Shown here: one piece after another, positions 34,259 through 46,876 of the stretch
How positions within the stretch are numbered: the stretch's first letter is position 1
Layout: each line of letters begins with the position of its first letter
From: VRUE01 sp963747765
GTDB lineage: Bacteria; Actinomycetota; Thermoleophilia; Solirubrobacterales; 70-9
Assembly: GCA_963747765.1 (NCBI GenBank)
Contig: CAVVGH010000008.1
Coordinates: forward strand, 186,001-250,000
Length of the DNA stretch: 64,000 nucleotides
Direction: 5' to 3'
Notes under the pieces: generated by a model
Database searches by the model: none
The model's input: the letters and a program-made list of their open reading frames with translations, nothing else
Told to the model about the DNA's origin: nothing
Program-made: the position numbers and the translations under genes

Positions 34259-35574
34259 AGGCAGACACGGACGCGATCGGTGTCATCGGGGTCGGTTGGG
34301 TCGGGCTGGTCACCGCCACCTGCTTCGCCGAGCTCGGCCACCGGGTCGTGGCGCGCGACATCGTCGCCGAGAAGATCGCGGCGCTGCAGCGCGGTGAGAC
34401 GACGATCCACGAGCCCGGGCTCGACGAGCTGCTTGCCCGCAACGCCGAGCGCATCACCTTTACCACCGATATGGAGGATCTGCTGGGCGCCGCCCGGCTG
34501 CTCTTCGTCTGCGTCGACACGCCGCCGACCCACTCCGGCGACGCCGACCTCTCGCGCGTTCGCTCCGTGGTCGGGGAGCTGCGCGACGGTGCCGAGCACG
34601 TGCTGGTCATGAAGAGCACGGTGCCGGCGGGGACCGGCACCGCGATCAAGCGCGACCTGGGCGAGGTCTCCTATGTCTCCTGCCCGGAGTTCCTCAAGGA
34701 GGGCAGCGCGGTCCAGGACTTCCTCAACCCCGACCGGGTCGTTATCGGCGCGGACCCCGGCGACGAGGAGGCTGGCGACCTGGTCGAAAAGCTGTACGCG
34801 CCGCTCGACGGAGCGCGGGTTCGCACCGACGTGACGAGCGCAGAGATGATCAAGCTGGCCTCCAACGCGTTCCTCGCGGCGAAGATCTCCTTCGTGAACG
34901 AGATCGCCAACGTCTGCGAGGAGGTCGGCGCCGACGTCAGGGACGTGGCCCATGGGGTCGGGCTCGATGACCGAATCGGGCCGAAGTTCCTGCAGGCCGG
35001 CTTGGGTTGGGGCGGTTCGTGCTTCAGCAAGGACGTCTCCGCGCTCAAGCAGCTCGCTGCCAACTCCGGCTACCACTTCCAGTTGCTGAACGCGGTGATC
35101 GAGGTGAACGAGCTCCAGAAGCGCCGCGTGATCAAGAAGCTGACCGCCCACCTGGGCTCGCTGGTGGGCAGGCGCATCGCGCTGCTGGGGCTCGCCTTCA
35201 AGCCCCACACCGACGACATGCGGGGAGCGTCCAGCCTGGTGCTGGCCGCGCGCCTCGACGGCGAGGGTGCGACGGTAAGCGCCTACGACCCGGTCGCAAT
35301 GGAGCGAGCCAGCGCGGAGCTGCCCGAGGTCGAAATGTGCGACTCCGCTCTGCAGGCCCTCGAGGGCGCCGACGCCGCGGTGCTGGTCACCGAGTGGCCC
35401 GAGTTCGCCGAGCTTGACTGGTCGGAGGCGGCGGCACGGATGGCACGGCCGCTGCTGGTCGATGGCCGCAACTTCCTCGACGCCGAGGCGCTGCGCGGTG
35501 TCGGCTTCGAGTACGAGGGCATCGGCCGCGCCCCCGACCCGTCCTGGGCCGCCACCCAGGGCCAGTCCCGGTAG
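34255..35574 (+). CDS. UDP-glucose/GDP-mannose dehydrogenase family protein
   Basis: This 439-residue NAD-dependent four-electron dehydrogenase has the N-terminal Rossmann IGVIGVGWVGLVTA, a SAEMIKLASNAFLAAKISFVNEI central helix and the catalytic Cys in GLGWGGSCFSKDVSAL. It oxidises a nucleotide sugar to the uronate, most likely UDP-glucose to UDP-glucuronate, for surface polysaccharide. It is coupled to the LCP gene upstream. Confidence 0.9.
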   Translation: MKADTDAIGVIGVGWVGLVTATCFAELGHRVVARDIVAEKIAALQRGETTIHEPGLDELLARNAERITFTTDMEDLLGAARLLFVCVDTPPTHSGDADLSRVRSVVGELRDGAEHVLVMKSTVPAGTGTAIKRDLGEVSYVSCPEFLKEGSAVQDFLNPDRVVIGADPGDEEAGDLVEKLYAPLDGARVRTDVTSAEMIKLASNAFLAAKISFVNEIANVCEEVGADVRDVAHGVGLDDRIGPKFLQAGLGWGGSCFSKDVSALKQLAANSGYHFQLLNAVIEVNELQKRRVIKKLTAHLGSLVGRRIALLGLAFKPHTDDMRGASSLVLAARLDGEGATVSAYDPVAMERASAELPEVEMCDSALQALEGADAAVLVTEWPEFAELDWSEAAARMARPLLVDGRNFLDAEALRGVGFEYEGIGRAPDPSWAATQGQSR

Positions 35575-35656
35575 GGGTGGAACGTCTTGCACCTTTTCGT
35601 CAAGTTGCCCTCGGACGGCGGTTTCCGCGACACCGAAAAAGTTAAGTGGAACCCCT
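35574..35656. repeat. Family E element, copy 1
   Basis: An 83-bp block running from ggggtggaacgtcttgcacc to aaaagttaagtggaacccc, in the gap between the dehydrogenase stop and the next gene. An inverted relative with the same ends lies at 44352-44437. Both ends carry GTGGAAC, and the outermost GGGG/CCCC could pair. Confidence 0.7.
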
Positions 35657-35679
35657 GCCGGGACAGGCCCTGAGGAGCC

Positions 35680-36660
35680 GTGCAGGCGATCGTCCTGGTG
35701 GGTGGTGAGGGGACGCGGCTGAGGCCGCTCACCGAGTCGATCCCCAAGCCTGCGCTGACGCTCGTCGACAGGCCCTTTCTCGCCTACATGGTCGAGTGGC
35801 TGGCGGGGCACGGCGTCACCGAGGTGGTGCTGGCATGCGGCTTCCTGCCGGACGTGCTGCGCGCCGCGCTCGGCGACGGCGAGCGGGCTGGGACGCGGCT
35901 GTGCTACGTGGCCGAGCCGGAGCCGCGCGGCACCGCCGGTGCGATCCGCTTTGCCGCCGACGAGCTGGGTGAGCGGCTCGACGACCGCTTCCTGGCGCTG
36001 AACGGCGACGTGCTGACCGACTTCGACCTGGGCACGGTGCTGCGCGTCCACGAGGAGCGCGGCGCGCGAGCGACGATCGGACTGCACGGCGTCGAGGACT
36101 CCTCGGCCTACGGCCTCGTCCAGAGCGGCGAGGAGGGCGAGGTGCTCGCCTTTCTCGAGAAGACCGGCGAGCGCGTGCCCGGCGAAGTCAATGCCGGCAT
36201 GTACGTGCTGGAGCGCTCGGTGCTCGAGATGATCCCGGCCGGGGAGGAGGTCTCGATCGAGCGCGACATCTTTCCGCAGCTGGTCGGCGATGGCCTTCAC
36301 GCGGTGCCGCTGAGCGGCTACTGGATGGACATCGGGACCCCCGAGCGCTACCTGCAGGCGAGCTGGGACATCCTGGAGGGCCGCGTGGAGACACGGGTCG
36401 AGCCGACCGCTCCGGGGCTGCTGGTCGAGAGGGGCGTGGAGCTGGCCACCGACGCCAAGGTCGGCCCGCGCGCCGTGCTCGGCCCGGGCTGTCTGGTCGG
36501 GGCCGGGGCCGAGGTGCGCGAATCGGTCCTGCTCGGCGGCTGCACGGTCGGCGAGGGGGCGCGGATCGCCCGTTCGATCCTCTCGTCAGGCGTCGAGGTG
36601 GCCGCCGGGGCGGAGCTCGACGGCGCGGTGATCGCGGCGAATGCGAGGGTGTCTGGGTGA
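35680..36660 (+). CDS. Sugar-phosphate nucleotidyltransferase (mannose-1-P guanylyltransferase-like)
   Basis: This 326-residue protein has an N-terminal pyrophosphorylase domain (GGEGTRLRPLTESIPKPAL, a variant of the GGxGTRLxPLT loop, and LALNGDVLTDFD, which binds Mg-NTP). The C-terminal left-handed beta helix is visible as hexapeptide-like repeats (VGPRAVLGPGCLVGAGA). It makes an NDP-sugar; GDP-mannose is the usual guess for this type. GAGGAG precedes the GTG at 35680. Its stop overlaps the SIS-domain gene. Confidence 0.87.
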   Translation: MQAIVLVGGEGTRLRPLTESIPKPALTLVDRPFLAYMVEWLAGHGVTEVVLACGFLPDVLRAALGDGERAGTRLCYVAEPEPRGTAGAIRFAADELGERLDDRFLALNGDVLTDFDLGTVLRVHEERGARATIGLHGVEDSSAYGLVQSGEEGEVLAFLEKTGERVPGEVNAGMYVLERSVLEMIPAGEEVSIERDIFPQLVGDGLHAVPLSGYWMDIGTPERYLQASWDILEGRVETRVEPTAPGLLVERGVELATDAKVGPRAVLGPGCLVGAGAEVRESVLLGGCTVGEGARIARSILSSGVEVAAGAELDGAVIAANARVSG

Positions 36661-37643
36661 GCATGCTCGAGGACGTCCTCGCGATCCCCGACCACCTGCG
36701 CGACGCGCTGTGGCGGGTCGAGGCCGCCGGTCTCCACCCGGGGGAGTCCGCGGGCCTGCTGGTCTGCGGGATGGGGGGATCGGCGATCGGTGGCGACCTG
36801 GCGGCCGCTGCGCTCGCCGACCGCCTCAGCGGGCCGCTGCTCACCGTGCGCGGCTATCGGCTGCCGGGCTGGGTGACGTCCGATTGGACCATCCTCTGTT
36901 CGAGCTATTCGGGCGAAACCGAGGAGACCCTGGCCTGCTTCGCCGCCGCCGAGGCGCTCGGGGCTCGCCGCCTGATCGCCAGCACCGGCGGTCCGCTCAC
37001 CGAGTCCGCCCGGGCGGCGGGCGACCCGGTCATCGGCCTGCCCGGGCTGCTGCCCGCGCCCCGCACCGCGGTCGCCTACATGCTGGTCTGCGCGCTGGAG
37101 GTCGCGGCAGCGGCGGGCATCGCGCCGCGGGTCGCCGCCGAGATCGAGGCCGCGGCCGCCTTTCTGGAGGGCGAGCGCGAGGATCTGCGCCACCGCGCCA
37201 CCGAGATCGCCACCGCGATCGGCGGGCGCCTGCCGGTCTTCTACGGCGCCGGGCCGACCGTCGCCGCGGCGGTCCGCTGGAAGGCGCAGGCGAACGAGAA
37301 CGCCAAGCTGCCGGCCTTCTGCGCGGCGTTGCCCGAGGCCGACCACAACGAGATCTGTGCCTGGGAGGGAGAGCCGGCCTCCTCCCTGGCCGCCGTCCTG
37401 CTTGAGGACCGCGACCAGCACCCCCGCGAGCGGCTGCGCTTCGAGCTGACCGCGGCCGAGGTGGAGCGCGGCAGCGCCCCGGCGATCCGTATCGAGGCGG
37501 CGGGCGAGTCGCGCAGCGAGCGCCTGCTGTGGCTGGTCATGCTCGGCGATCTCGTCTCTCTCGAGCTCGCCTCCGGCCGCGGCGTCAACCCCCTGCCGGT
37601 TGCCGCGATCGACCGCCTCAAGGGATCGCTGGCCGCTTCCTGA
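36657..37643 (+). CDS. SIS-domain phosphoglucose/phosphomannose isomerase-like protein
   Basis: This 328-residue two-SIS-domain protein has VCGMGGSAIGGDLAAA near residue 36, CSSYSGETEETLAC (phosphosugar contact), VFYGAGPTVAAAVRWKAQANENAK and ALPEADHNEICAWE, as in bifunctional PGI/PMI enzymes. It interconverts fructose-6-P with glucose-6-P or mannose-6-P, feeding the adjacent nucleotidyltransferase. Start is GTG at 36657, inside the preceding stop region. Confidence 0.87.
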   Translation: MSMLEDVLAIPDHLRDALWRVEAAGLHPGESAGLLVCGMGGSAIGGDLAAAALADRLSGPLLTVRGYRLPGWVTSDWTILCSSYSGETEETLACFAAAEALGARRLIASTGGPLTESARAAGDPVIGLPGLLPAPRTAVAYMLVCALEVAAAAGIAPRVAAEIEAAAAFLEGEREDLRHRATEIATAIGGRLPVFYGAGPTVAAAVRWKAQANENAKLPAFCAALPEADHNEICAWEGEPASSLAAVLLEDRDQHPRERLRFELTAAEVERGSAPAIRIEAAGESRSERLLWLVMLGDLVSLELASGRGVNPLPVAAIDRLKGSLAAS

Positions 37644-37790
37644 AGGCTCGTTCGCAGGTCGCAGCCCGGCCAGATTCGAGCCCCACCCGGCGGCGCGCGA
37701 CGCCTGCATAGCGTGGCCGCTGTATGCGCCACGTCCGGCTGACGGTTTCTTCGTATCCTTCTCGACGTTCGGAAAAGACGAAAGGAATGG

Positions 37791-39209
<1,419 letters not shown>

Positions 39210-39229
39210 TCGGGGCGTCTGAGTCGACG

Positions 39230-40246
39230 ATGAAGGCAATGATCCTTGCGGCCGGGCTCGGCACCCGGCTGCGGCCGATCACCTACGCGATGCCGAAGCC
39301 GATGGTGCCGGTCCTGAACCGGCCCGTCATGGAGCACATCGCGCGGCTGCTCGCTCGGCATGGCTTCGCCGAGACGATCGCCAACCTGCACTGGTTCCCG
39401 GAGCTGATCGAAGCGCATTTCGGCGACGGCTCGCGATTCGGGATCGAGCTCTCCTACCGCCGCGAGGAGCGGTTGCTGGGCACCTCGGGCGGGGTGCGCA
39501 ACGTGGCGGACTTCCTCGGCGACTCCTTCCTGGTGATCTCCGGCGACGCGCTCACCGACATCGACCTGGCGGCGATGCGCGAGTTCCACGAATCCCACCA
39601 GGGGGTTGCCACGCTGGCCACCAAGCGCGTCGACGACACCAGCCAGTTTGGCGTCGCGATCACCGGCCCCGACGGGCGCATCCAGGGCTTCCAGGAGAAG
39701 CCCGACCCCGCCGAGGCGCTGTCCGACCTGGCCAACTGCGGCATCTACATGTTTCGCTCCGAGATCTTCGACTTCTTCCCCGGGCCGGGGGCGGCGAAGC
39801 TGGCCGGGCCCGACGACCCGCCGGGCTTTGCCGACTGGGCGACCGACGTCTTCCCGGCGCTGCTGGACGGCGACGTGCCCTTCTACTCGCACGAGATCGA
39901 CGGCTACTGGAACGACATCGGCAACCTCGAGGAGCTGCGGGAGGGGAACTTCGATGCGCTGCGGGGGGCGGTGGAGGTGGAGCCCGGCGCCCCCGAGACG
40001 GCGAGCGGCGTGCGGTCCGCGAGCCCGCTTGGCGACGCCGAGATCACCGCGCCCGCCCTGATCGGCTCCGGGGTCGAGCTGGGTGAGGGGGTCCGGATCG
40101 AAGGCCCGGCGATCGTCGGCGACGGCTGCCGGCTCGGCGACCAGAGCCTGGTCCGCGACGCGATCCTGCTCGAAGACGCCGAGCTTCCGGCTCGGGCCGT
40201 CCTGGTCGGCGGCATCGCCGCGCGCATGAGCGCCTCCCCCCAATAG
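39230..40246 (+). CDS. Sugar nucleotidyltransferase with C-terminal left-handed beta-helix start
   Basis: This 338-residue protein has the pyrophosphorylase core: ILAAGLGTRLRPITYAMPKPM at the start, VISGDALTDID for Mg-NTP and GYWNDIGNLEEL for sugar binding. The C-terminus begins a hexapeptide-type helix (IGSGVELGEGVRIEGPAIVGDGC). It is a second enzyme of the type at 35680, probably for a different NDP-sugar. The last 35 bp are the first unit of a 36-bp tandem repeat that runs on past the stop. Confidence 0.87.
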   Translation: MKAMILAAGLGTRLRPITYAMPKPMVPVLNRPVMEHIARLLARHGFAETIANLHWFPELIEAHFGDGSRFGIELSYRREERLLGTSGGVRNVADFLGDSFLVISGDALTDIDLAAMREFHESHQGVATLATKRVDDTSQFGVAITGPDGRIQGFQEKPDPAEALSDLANCGIYMFRSEIFDFFPGPGAAKLAGPDDPPGFADWATDVFPALLDGDVPFYSHEIDGYWNDIGNLEELREGNFDALRGAVEVEPGAPETASGVRSASPLGDAEITAPALIGSGVELGEGVRIEGPAIVGDGCRLGDQSLVRDAILLEDAELPARAVLVGGIAARMSASPQ

Positions 40247-40319
40247 AGCATCGCCGCGCGCATGAGCGCCTCCCCCCAATAGAGCATCGCCGCGCGCATG
40301 AGCGCCTCCTCCCAATAGC
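40212..40319. repeat. 36-bp tandem repeat, 3 copies, overlapping a gene 3' end
   Basis: Units start at 40212, 40248 and 40284 with gcatcgccgcgcgcatgagc. The first unit encodes the last residues and stop of the nucleotidyltransferase; the others are untranslated copies with one base change in the third. A partial fourth copy (ccgcgcgcatg) follows. Confidence 0.93.
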
Positions 40320-40433
40320 CGCGCGCATGCGCCCGCCTCAATGGGGCATCACCCCGCGTAGATGCGGCTCCCCGTGACGAACTTTTGACATTTGGCGCGC
40401 CACGCGTGCGGCGCCGCGCTCAAGGATCGGGGT

Positions 40434-41057
40434 GTGAGCGTGATCGACGTCGTCTACCTGAGTCTGGTGCCGCCGCGGTGCGCGGCCTGCGGGCGTTCCT
40501 GCGCCGTGGATGCCGCCATCTGCAGCGGCTGCGCGCGGCGACTCGCGGCCGCCCTGCCGATCGCCGGGATGGGACCGCCCGGCGTCGACCGCGCCTGGTC
40601 CTCTGCCCCTCACGAGGGCGTCGCCCGCGACCTCGTGGTCGCCCTCAAGTTCCGGCGCCTGCTGCCGGTGGCGGAGCTGATCGCCGATCGCATCCACTGG
40701 CTCGCGCCACGGGGGATGCTGAGCGGGGATCTGGTCCCGGTGCCGGCGGCCCGGATGCGGTCGATGGCCCGCGGCTTCGATCCCACCGCCGAGATCGCGA
40801 CGGCGCTGGCGGAGCGGGCCGGCCTGCCGTTCAACCCCTGCCTCGCGCGCCGCGGCGGCGGTCGCCAGGTCGGCAGGCGCCGAGCCGAGCGCATCGGCCG
40901 CCCGCCGCTCATCGGCGCGCGAACGGAGGTCCCGCGCAGCGCGCTCCTCGTCGACGACGTGCTGACGACCGGCGCAACGCTGTCCGCCTGCGCTCGCGCC
41001 CTGCGCGCAGCGGGCACGGTGCGGATCGTCGCGGTCACCTTTGCCCGCCGTCTTTGA
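40434..41057 (+). CDS. ComF-family phosphoribosyltransferase-like protein
   Basis: This 207-residue protein has an N-terminal zinc-ribbon-like region (PPRCAACGRSC, ICSGCARRL) and a C-terminal PRT domain with the PRPP loop LLVDDVLTTGATLSACARAL. ComF is needed for DNA uptake in competent bacteria, but orthologues are widespread without competence. AAGGA lies before the GTG at 40434. hpf follows, as in many Gram-positive genomes. Confidence 0.87.
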   Translation: MSVIDVVYLSLVPPRCAACGRSCAVDAAICSGCARRLAAALPIAGMGPPGVDRAWSSAPHEGVARDLVVALKFRRLLPVAELIADRIHWLAPRGMLSGDLVPVPAARMRSMARGFDPTAEIATALAERAGLPFNPCLARRGGGRQVGRRRAERIGRPPLIGARTEVPRSALLVDDVLTTGATLSACARALRAAGTVRIVAVTFARRL

Positions 41058-41121
41058 TTGATGATCTTGCCCCGATCGTCCGACCGGCGTAGCATCGAAG
41101 GACAGAGACAAGGAGGCACGA

Positions 41122-41472
41122 ATGCGGATCGAGACACGCGGTCGCAATATCGAGGTCACGGACGAGCTGCGCGAACAGATTGTGAAGCGATTCCGCAGGG
41201 TGGGGAAGCAGGTTTCTGAGCTGGCCACCCTCGATGTCGAGCTGTCTGAAGAGCGCAACCCCTCGATCGCAGACAGCCAGGTCGCGGAGGCGACGCTGCG
41301 GCTGAAAGGCGTGACGCTTCGCGCCCGTGAGGCGTCACCCGAGATGCCCCACACGATCCACGAGCTGGCGGAGGACATTCGCCGCCAGGTCAAGAAACAC
41401 CGCGAGCTGCGGCGCAAGCGCAGCCAGACCCGTCGTTTGGCCGCTCGCCTTCAGGGCCGCGCAGCAAGCTGA
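41122..41472 (+). CDS. hpf: Ribosome hibernation-promoting factor, short form
   Basis: This 116-residue RaiA/HPF fold protein (RGRNIEVTDELREQIVKRF at the start) is followed by a basic tail (KKHRELRRKRSQTRR). It binds the 30S decoding region in stationary phase. It lacks the C-terminal dimerisation domain of long HPF, so it should not form 100S dimers alone. AAGGAGG lies before the ATG; secA follows after 19 bp. Confidence 0.9.
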   Translation: MRIETRGRNIEVTDELREQIVKRFRRVGKQVSELATLDVELSEERNPSIADSQVAEATLRLKGVTLRAREASPEMPHTIHELAEDIRRQVKKHRELRRKRSQTRRLAARLQGRAAS

Positions 41473-41491
41473 GCAAGCTACCCTTGGGCCA

Positions 41492-44338
<2,847 letters not shown>

Positions 44339-44351
44339 CGCCGATCGTGGC

Positions 44352-44437
44352 GGGGATTCCACTTAACTTCTTCCGAAGAAGGCGGTCGGCTTTCCGCTAG
44401 CCTCGCCGCGGAAAAAGTACAAGACGTTCCACTCCCC
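44352..44437. repeat. Family E element, copy 2 (inverted)
   Basis: An 86-bp block from ggggattccacttaacttc to caagacgttccactcccc. Its reverse complement shares both ends with copy 1 at 35574; the middles differ. Its last 21 bp have been amplified into the tandem repeat that follows. Confidence 0.7.
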
Positions 44438-44507
44438 ACCACGATCGGTACAAGACGTTCCATCCCCACCACGATCGGTACAAGACGTTCCATCCCCACC
44501 ACGATCG
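44417..44507. repeat. 30/31-bp tandem repeat, 3 copies
   Basis: Units gtacaagacgttcca... begin at 44417 (31 bp), 44448 and 44478 (30 bp each). The array ends 5 bp before the ATG of the SnoaL-like gene, so it occupies that gene's leader. Confidence 0.93.
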
Positions 44508-44512
44508 GCGCC

Positions 44513-44914
44513 ATGATCCACGACCCTGTTCGAGAGTTCATTCGGGCGTTCAACGAGCGCGATCTCGACGCTTTCGTCGGGGTCCTCGATCCGGAGGTCG
44601 AACTGCACTCGATGAGGGGGCTGCGCAGGGGGGCTGACGCGGCGCGGCTGTGGGCGACGCGCCCGCCCGGCGGCGTGCAGCAGACGATCGAGCTCGAGGA
44701 GCTCTACGAGGAAGGGACCGAGGGTGGCGGGGGCTCTGCCGTGGCGCTGATCCGGCGGATCTGGCGCTGGGCGGAGGACGGATCTCATGCCTCGACCGAC
44801 GAGATGGCCTGGGCCTTCGAGCTGCACGACCACAGGATCCGCAGCTGGCGCCCCTATGAGGACCGGGCCGAGGCCCTGCACGCCGGCGGCTTCCGTTCCA
44901 GCCCCCACGCCTAA
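44513..44914 (+). CDS. SnoaL-like / nuclear transport factor 2-fold protein
   Basis: This 133-residue protein is a small cone-shaped-fold protein: FIRAFNERDLDAFVGVLDPEVELH at the start and ELHDHRIRSWRPYEDRAEAL at the end are typical. Members act as cyclases, isomerases, limonene-epoxide hydrolases or ligand-binding proteins, so the activity cannot be assigned. The leader consists of a tandem repeat. Confidence 0.8.
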   Translation: MIHDPVREFIRAFNERDLDAFVGVLDPEVELHSMRGLRRGADAARLWATRPPGGVQQTIELEELYEEGTEGGGGSAVALIRRIWRWAEDGSHASTDEMAWAFELHDHRIRSWRPYEDRAEALHAGGFRSSPHA

Positions 44915-44947
44915 ACCCCCGCACCCATCCCAAGCCAATCCGCACCC

Positions 44948-45071
44948 CCCCGAACTGCATCAACTTCTCGATTTGGCGGATAGGCAAGTTGATGCAGTTC
45001 GGGGTTGCACTCCGGCCCAAGCCAAACTGCATCAACTTCTCGATTTGGCGGATAGGCAAGTTGATGCAGTT
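44948..45071. repeat. Two family D hairpins immediately upstream of prfB
   Basis: Copy 2 (44948-45004) has 19-bp arms (CCCCGAACTGCATCAACTT and its complement); copy 3 (45025-45071) has 14-bp arms. The two loops are identical (CTCGATTTGGCGGATAGGC). The second ends 23 bp before the prfB GTG, so it could affect prfB translation. Confidence 0.9.
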
Positions 45072-45094
45072 CGGGGTTGCAATAGGCTGTTGCC

Positions 45095-46223
45095 GTGGCC
45101 GAGACCGCCTCAACCGAATCGGTGCCGGCGCGGCTCGCCAAGATCCGCGAGCAGCTGAAGCTGCTCTCGGACTATCTTTGACCCGGTCCTGCTGAAGGGT
45201 GAGGCCGAGCGGCTCGAGGCCGAGATGCAGCGGCCGGGATTCTGGGACGACCAGGGGACGGCGGCGCGCACCTCCGCTGCCCACGCGCGCGCCCAGCGCA
45301 AGCTGAAGACCTTCGAGGAGCTTGAGTCCGATGTCGCCGACCTCAAGGAGCTGGCTGAGATGGCCGCCGAAGACCAGGAGATGGCGGCCGAGCTGGCCGC
45401 CCAGCTGGCGTCGGTCGAGCGGCGCCTCGCGGAACTGGAGGAGGCACGCCTGTTCAGCGGCGAGTACGACGCCGGGGACGCGGTGGTCTCGGTTCACGCC
45501 GGAGCCGGCGGCACCGACTCCCAGGACTGGGCCGAGATCCTCCTGCGCATGTACCTGCGCTGGGCAGAACGGCGCGGTTTCGAGGTCGAGATGAAGGAGG
45601 CCTCTCCGGGGGAGGAGGCCGGTCTGAAGTCGGCCACCTTCATCGCCCGCGGCGAGAATGCCTACGGGCTCTTTGCGGCCGAGCGCGGCGTTCACAGGCT
45701 GGTGCGGATCTCGCCCTTCGACTCATCGGCACGCCGCCATACGAGCTTCGCCCAGGTGGACGTCGGGCCGCTGGTGGACGAAGGCGTGGAGGTCGAGATC
45801 GACGACGCCGATCTGCGCATCGACACCTACCGCGCCTCGGGGGCCGGGGGCCAGCATGTCAACAAGACCGACTCGGCGGTGCGGATCACCCATACACCCA
45901 CCGGGGTGGTAGTCCAGTGCCAGAACGAGCGCTCCCAATCGCAGAACAAGGCGGTCGCGATGCAGCTTCTACGCTCGAAGCTGATCGAGCTGGAGGAGCG
46001 CAAACGCGCCGAAATGCTGGCCAAGGAGCGGGGCGAGGTTAAGGACGTCGCCTGGGGCTCGCAGATCCGCAGCTACTTCCTGCACCCCGACCAGCGGGTC
46101 AAGGACCACCGCACCGGGCATGAGGCGGGCGACGCTCAGCGGGTGTTGGACGGGGACATCGACGACTTCATCCGCGACTACCTGAACAAGACCGCCAAGA
46201 CAGCGGATTCAGATTCTCGGTGA
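45095..46223 (+). CDS. prfB: Peptide chain release factor 2, programmed +1 frameshift
   Basis: RF2 reads UGA and UAA stops. Translation starts at GTG 45095 (MAETASTESVPARLAKIREQ) and reaches an in-frame UGA after codon 28 in ...TAT CTT TGA C (45173-45182), the classic prfB autoregulatory site. Slippage of CUU to UUU shifts to the +1 frame at GAC 45180 and gives a full protein of about 375 residues with GASGAGGQHVNKTDSAVR-type GGQ loop. The codon-recognition segment is SPFDSSARRHTSFA, containing the RF2 SPF. Without the shift only 28 residues are made. No strong Shine-Dalgarno-like stimulator is visible just before the slip site. Confidence 0.95.
45173..45182 (+). promoter_or_regulatory. prfB +1 frameshift site (TATCTTTGAC)
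   Basis: The slippery CTT is followed by the in-frame stop TGA and a C, identical to the E. coli core site. When RF2 is scarce the UGA is read slowly and the ribosome slips, restoring RF2 synthesis. Confidence 0.95.
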
Positions 46224-46360
46224 GCTGAAGCCGAACAGCCTGGTCGGGTCTACGGCTAGTGGACCTCCCCGAAGCGTTCCACCCGAAACCCTGAGCCGGT
46301 GCTGCGATCACCAACTCGACCTCGAGCCTCGGGCACGTGCTGAGCCCCACCGCCCTTGCG

Positions 46361-46450
46361 CCGGGCGATAAATCGCCGCTATGGCCCAAAGATCGCCCGG
46401 CGTGAGGACTTCCCCTGAGATCCTTCGACACCGGGCGATAAATCGCCGCT
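46361..46450. repeat. Family C hairpins, left pair of element 2
   Basis: A full copy (46361-46402) and a half copy (46431-46450) are separated by cttcccctgagatccttcg, a spacer also found between the two copies at 54737-54847. Confidence 0.8.
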
Positions 46451-46692
46451 CGTGAGTATCCGCTTGGCTCAGGGCTGCCCGCCCCAACGCGCCGCTCCGG
46501 CCACACCGCCCAGGGCCGACCGGTCCCATCCGTTAGAGACTGTCCCGCCCCTTTCGTCACTGGGCTCGAAGTCCCCGAGCCCTGGCTCTCTGACGAGGAG
46601 CGCGGAGATGGCCCCGGGACCCAGGAGAACACCTCGTTGACCATGGAGACCTCCAACCCGAAACGCATCCCTCATTGATCGATGAGAGAGAC

Positions 46693-46749
46693 AGCCCCTC
46701 CCTGTTTGCCCTCCTACTTGCAGGTGAGGAGGGCAAACAGGGAGGGGCT
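46693..46749. repeat. Family B palindrome, copy 4
   Basis: Arms as in copy 1 (AGCCCCTCCCTGTTTGCC and complement), but the loop is TACTTGCAGGTG, the reverse complement of copy 1's loop, although the TCATTGATCGATGA flank is on the same side. Confidence 0.9.
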
Positions 46750-46876
46750 GGTAGGGGGCCCAGGCGGTCAGGGGCTACGGGCGTCGTTTCGCGAGGGCCA
46801 AGAGGATGAGGGGCTTCGGGGGAGGCGTTATCGCGACTGGCGCAGCCGAAGAAGGAAGGATCGAGGCGGATACGAA

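Noticed and set aside
37644..37790. Possible SAH riboswitch before ahcY
   Set aside because: I looked for the conserved pseudoknot core and found no convincing match in the 147-bp leader.
45095..45181. Early TGA in prfB as a sign of a pseudogene
   Set aside because: The stop lies in the exact CTT-TGA-C programmed frameshift context and the downstream RF2 is intact.
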